Shown piece by piece: positions 61,388 to 64,000 of a stretch of DNA of 64,000 nt. The stretch covers positions 558,001 to 622,000 of the forward strand of contig NZ_JAANOW010000001.1 of assembly GCF_011758805.1 (NCBI RefSeq). Reading direction: 5' to 3'. The stretch's first letter is position 1. Each line of letters starts with the position of its first letter. The notes beneath the pieces are model-generated. The model saw only the letters and a program-made list of their open reading frames with translations. It was not told where the DNA came from and did no database searches. Source of the stretch: Mycolicibacterium fluoranthenivorans (GTDB lineage Bacteria > Actinomycetota > Actinomycetes > Mycobacteriales > Mycobacteriaceae). The position numbers and the translations under genes are program-made.

Positions 61388-62398
61388 GTGAGCACGATCT
61401 TGGTCACTGGAGCGGCTGGATTCATCGGCGCATTTCTCTGCGAGCGTCTACTAGTACACACAGGTCACGATGTCGTTGGTTTGGATAATCTAAACCATTA
61501 TTACGACGTCGCGATCAAGCACGAGCGATTACAGATGGTCACGAGTGCCGACGTAACGTCGAATAGATTCCATTTTCAAGAAGCTGATCTCGCAGACGCC
61601 GAAGCGTTGAATGCGATTTTCGAACAGTATCGACCTGAGGTGGTAATTAATCTCGGAGCGCAGGCCGGCGTTCGATACTCAGTCGATAGCCCCCGCTCAT
61701 ATATCGACTCGAACATCGTCGGATTTTTCAATGTGCTCGAATCGTGTCGCCATTACCCGGTGCGTCACCTTATCTACGCGTCCTCTTCTTCAGTGTACGG
61801 CAGAAGTGGCACTGTTCCGTACTCGCTCGATCACCGGACAGACTCGCCGGTATCTTTGTACGCCGCAACAAAAAAAGCCAATGAGGTGATGGCGCATGCG
61901 TATTCAGACTTGTATGGAATTCCTTCTACCGGGCTGCGCTTCTTTACAGTCTACGGTCCGATGGGCCGTCCGGACATGGCTTACTTCAAGTTTACCGAAA
62001 AGATGGTCAAGCGGGAGCCGATAGATATCTATAATATGGGAGATCTACGTCGCGACTTTACGTATATCGCCGACGTGGTTTCTTCGATCGCCAGTATTAT
62101 CGAAGGTGGTCCTGGAACCCAAGATTCAGGAGTCAGCGCCCGAATTTACAACATTGGAAATAGCGACCCTGTCTCGCTTCTTGAGTTTGTGAGCACGCTC
62201 GAAAGAGTGCTCTTCGAGGAGGGCGTCATTGAACATGCGGCGGAGCGCCGCCTGCTTCCAATGCAGATTGGCGATGTCTATGAAACGTACGCCGATGTGA
62301 CGGAGTTGGAGCGTGACTATCATTTCAGACCGTCAACTCGCCTCGAGGACGGACTTCGAAGATTTGCGCAGTGGTACAAGATGTACCGTCGCCTTTAG
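61388..62398 (+). CDS. UDP-glucuronate 4-epimerase / NAD-dependent sugar epimerase (CapI-like)
   Basis: The product is 336 residues from GTG 61388. It is an extended SDR with T-G-A-A-G-F-I-G at residues 7-14, G-L-D-N-L-N-x-Y-Y-D (a CapI/WbpP-type signature), catalytic S-S-S-S-V-Y-G and Y-A-A-T-K, and R-F-F-T-V-Y-G-P-M-G-R-P-D-M-A, as in UDP-glucuronate 4-epimerases. It would interconvert UDP-glucuronate and UDP-galacturonate for a surface polysaccharide. GC near 50% by eye. Confidence 0.85.
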   Translation: MSTILVTGAAGFIGAFLCERLLVHTGHDVVGLDNLNHYYDVAIKHERLQMVTSADVTSNRFHFQEADLADAEALNAIFEQYRPEVVINLGAQAGVRYSVDSPRSYIDSNIVGFFNVLESCRHYPVRHLIYASSSSVYGRSGTVPYSLDHRTDSPVSLYAATKKANEVMAHAYSDLYGIPSTGLRFFTVYGPMGRPDMAYFKFTEKMVKREPIDIYNMGDLRRDFTYIADVVSSIASIIEGGPGTQDSGVSARIYNIGNSDPVSLLEFVSTLERVLFEEGVIEHAAERRLLPMQIGDVYETYADVTELERDYHFRPSTRLEDGLRRFAQWYKMYRRL

Positions 62399-62430
62399 TG
62401 GAGATAATCGACTTACTGTTGCTGTGACGG

Positions 62431-63810
62431 CTAGTATGGCGTGACTTTTGACTGATTGCGTTCTAGCGACGAATTGTGGGAGTAAATCAACCCTCCGCCG
62501 AAACTTCCAGTCGAGTATTCGGCCTTACCTGCGTCGCATGAATCTAGCCACATCTTTGGTGCCGCCCCCGCGTTATCTATGCTGCCACACTGCCAATTGG
62601 CGTACCCCGGACCAGCGCCGAAGGCCGAGCATCCAAGATTCCAGGATTCGGTACCTTCGCCGTCCGTGCCGTTGATATCGGCAACATTCGCCGCGCCAGC
62701 GTCGCGGTACGTGCCACCCACGCGGATTACTCTCGCCCCATCATGAGCTGTCGAATTCTGGTCGGTTCTGCTGCGATTGCAATCAGTGACAACACAATCT
62801 ATCTCGATGACATTGGGAACCTTGCCGTTATACGCGTGATAGTTGTGGCCGTCGCCACCCGAGCGAGTTGTTCGACAACTCGCGAGAACCGCGTCGACGC
62901 CTCGTGCTGAAATATTGTTCCCTCCACCCGCTTCCGACATGCCTGTCTCCACGTTGACCAGCACCAGCGTCCCGCCAGACGGTGTCGATCCGCTGGCATT
63001 GACGCAGTCGATACCCCCGTACAGAACGAGGTTCTCCAGATAGCTGGTGTGATCACCGACGCTCTTGAAATTCGGGACGTTGAGCAATGCCCAGATCCGA
63101 GATGCGCCGTTAGAAGAGAGGTTACGACTGTTGATGGCGTGCACGAACAGGGCTGTGCCCGATTGGTACCAGGACCCCGGTGAGGCCTCGCACGCTTCCA
63201 AACTGGTTGTCTTTGTCATCCGGGTACCGGGCGCCCCGCCGGCCATGTCCATGCACTCAGTGACACTCGGACGCGTGGTCTGGTAGACATTGGCTTTGCC
63301 GGGGCATGGTGCGAAGGTGAGAACATCGTGTGTGGTCACATAAGGAAGCAGCGGACCGTATCCGATGATGTTTATCGGCCGACTCTGAGTCCTGTTGTTA
63401 AAACCCCGTCCCCGGTAGTAGGGCTTATCGATGCCGTAGCCCTTGACACGAACGGTACCGGCATCAGGCTTATCGCAGGCTGCCGCGATGGACTGCAAAG
63501 CGCTGTCCTCGCTTGTGCCGGCGTTGTTGTCACTTCCTCGCTCTACGTCAACGTAGTAGGTAGCGCCGCCCACGAACTTTCTCGTTGTAGCGTCGAATGT
63601 GGTTGAGAAAACGCTGTTCTGACTGACAAAGACCTTCCCGACCAGTGGATGATCGGTCCACGAAAAGCCCGCTGGCGTGGCAACGGCGACCTTCGCGGGT
63701 GCCTCACGCCCACATCCACCGATCGTAGCCGGGAGGGCGACTCCGCTAGCTAACGCACAGGTGCCGCCAGCCACCCGCTTGAGAAAGTCCCTCCGGTGCA
63801 TCTTCTCCAC
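62431..63810 (-). CDS. Tat-exported beta-helix lipoprotein
   Basis: The product is 459 residues. The N-terminus H-R-R-D-F-L-K-R-V is a twin-arginine signal, and its hydrophobic stretch ends in T-I-G-G-C, a lipobox, so it is probably a lipoprotein exported folded by Tat. The body has repeated N-x-S/G turns and short beta strands typical of right-handed parallel beta-helix proteins (pectate lyase or glycan-processing type), including Y-Y-V-D-x-x-x-G-S-D-x-N-A-G-T at the start of the coil, a common opening for such domains. It may bind, cleave or epimerise a surface polysaccharide. It lies next to a hexapeptide acyltransferase. Confidence 0.75.
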   Translation of the reverse strand: MEKMHRRDFLKRVAGGTCALASGVALPATIGGCGREAPAKVAVATPAGFSWTDHPLVGKVFVSQNSVFSTTFDATTRKFVGGATYYVDVERGSDNNAGTSEDSALQSIAAACDKPDAGTVRVKGYGIDKPYYRGRGFNNRTQSRPINIIGYGPLLPYVTTHDVLTFAPCPGKANVYQTTRPSVTECMDMAGGAPGTRMTKTTSLEACEASPGSWYQSGTALFVHAINSRNLSSNGASRIWALLNVPNFKSVGDHTSYLENLVLYGGIDCVNASGSTPSGGTLVLVNVETGMSEAGGGNNISARGVDAVLASCRTTRSGGDGHNYHAYNGKVPNVIEIDCVVTDCNRSRTDQNSTAHDGARVIRVGGTYRDAGAANVADINGTDGEGTESWNLGCSAFGAGPGYANWQCGSIDNAGAAPKMWLDSCDAGKAEYSTGSFGGGLIYSHNSSLERNQSKVTPY

Positions 63811-63813
63811 TCT

Positions 63814-64000
63814 CTAGGCCTCGGTCTTCTTTGCCACGAGCGCGCGAGCCGGGATTCCGACGAGAGTGGAACCTGGAGTCAAGCAACTCTTTGTTACGAG
63901 GGTCAACGCACCCACGGTGACGCCATCTGCTAACTCGATCTCGCCGAGTATCTGCGAGCCGGCGAAAATCACCACCCTGCTTCCAAGGGTTGGGTATCCA
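63814..64000 (-). CDS. Hexapeptide-repeat acyltransferase, serine-acetyltransferase-like (5' end outside window)
   Basis: The last 61 codons of a gene that continues past the right edge, ending in TAG at 63814-63816. The translation has G-Y-P-T-L-G-S-R-V-V-I-F-A-G, G-E-I-E-L-A-D-G-V-T-V-G-A and S-T-L-V-G-I-P-A-R, the left-handed beta-helix repeats and terminal G-x-P-A-R of LbH acetyltransferases (CysE/WcaB-like). Together with the epimerase and beta-helix protein it points to polysaccharide O-acetylation. Confidence 0.8.
   Translation of the reverse strand, partial: GYPTLGSRVVIFAGSQILGEIELADGVTVGALTLVTKSCLTPGSTLVGIPARALVAKKTEA

Overview
This window comes from a fast-growing, non-tuberculous mycobacterium (Mycolicibacterium type). 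The evidence is the high GC (about 65-70% by eye over most of it), EspC/WXG100-type secretion substrates, a TNT toxin remnant, mycobacterial lipoproteins, AftD, FadE5, an MmpL, a PE-PPE domain enzyme and a fatty-acyl-AMP ligase. From memory, the backbone follows the M. tuberculosis order Rv0223c-Rv0228, Rv0236c-Rv0238 and Rv0241c-Rv0244c: aldehyde dehydrogenase, methyltransferase, glycosyltransferase, membrane protein, pgfA (DUF3068), tmaT-like acyltransferase, then aftD, a DUF2613 peptide, lpqI and a TetR gene, then htdX, fabG4, fadA2 and fadE5. Accessory blocks sit between these anchors. No rRNA, tRNA, CRISPR array or transposase was seen.

Region by region. 1-3320: a type VII polymorphic-toxin cassette. 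The toxin gene is broken into three reading frames, partly by a visible 17-bp tandem duplication, while the downstream immunity-like gene is intact; a lipoprotein follows. 3397-11001: the conserved envelope block. 11157-17350: an accessory block holding a PhyH dioxygenase overlapping a RidA-like gene, a TetR, an APC permease with a hairpin-rich leader, and a PF10118 protein with a diiron-like signature overlapping a ferredoxin-type reductase. 17287-23025: aftD, DUF2613 peptide, lpqI. 23084-32607: a Zn alcohol dehydrogenase, then a tightly packed minus-strand operon (glutamine-synthetase-like ligase, APC permease, class III aminotransferase, FluG-like amidohydrolase, PLP decarboxylase). Opposite it lie an EgtC-like glutaminase and an RpiR regulator. 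This looks like a gamma-glutamylated amine/polyamine utilisation system.

32633-37664: TetR, an unrecognised gene, and htdX, fabG4 and fadA2. 37791-45650: a TDT transporter, an F420-type oxidoreductase, a ClgR-like regulator beside two ClpP paralogues (one with the catalytic Ser replaced by Ala), an MPT64-like secreted protein operon and a DUF1361 protein. 45655-58431: fadE5, a conserved dehydrogenase and the trehalose polyphleate (TPP) locus. In that locus mmpL10, the PE-PPE gene and fadD23 are intact, but the divergent pks and papA3 have both lost their 5' parts, and short scrambled ketosynthase pieces lie at the junction. This genome is therefore predicted not to make TPP from this locus. 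58545-64000: a lower-GC polysaccharide-type region with a secreted GH5-like protein, a methyltransferase, a UDP-sugar epimerase, a Tat-exported beta-helix lipoprotein and the end of a hexapeptide acyltransferase.

Symbols and Mtb equivalents come from recalled protein sequence and gene order, not from a search. Start codons were chosen by eye from Shine-Dalgarno spacing, overlaps and family length.
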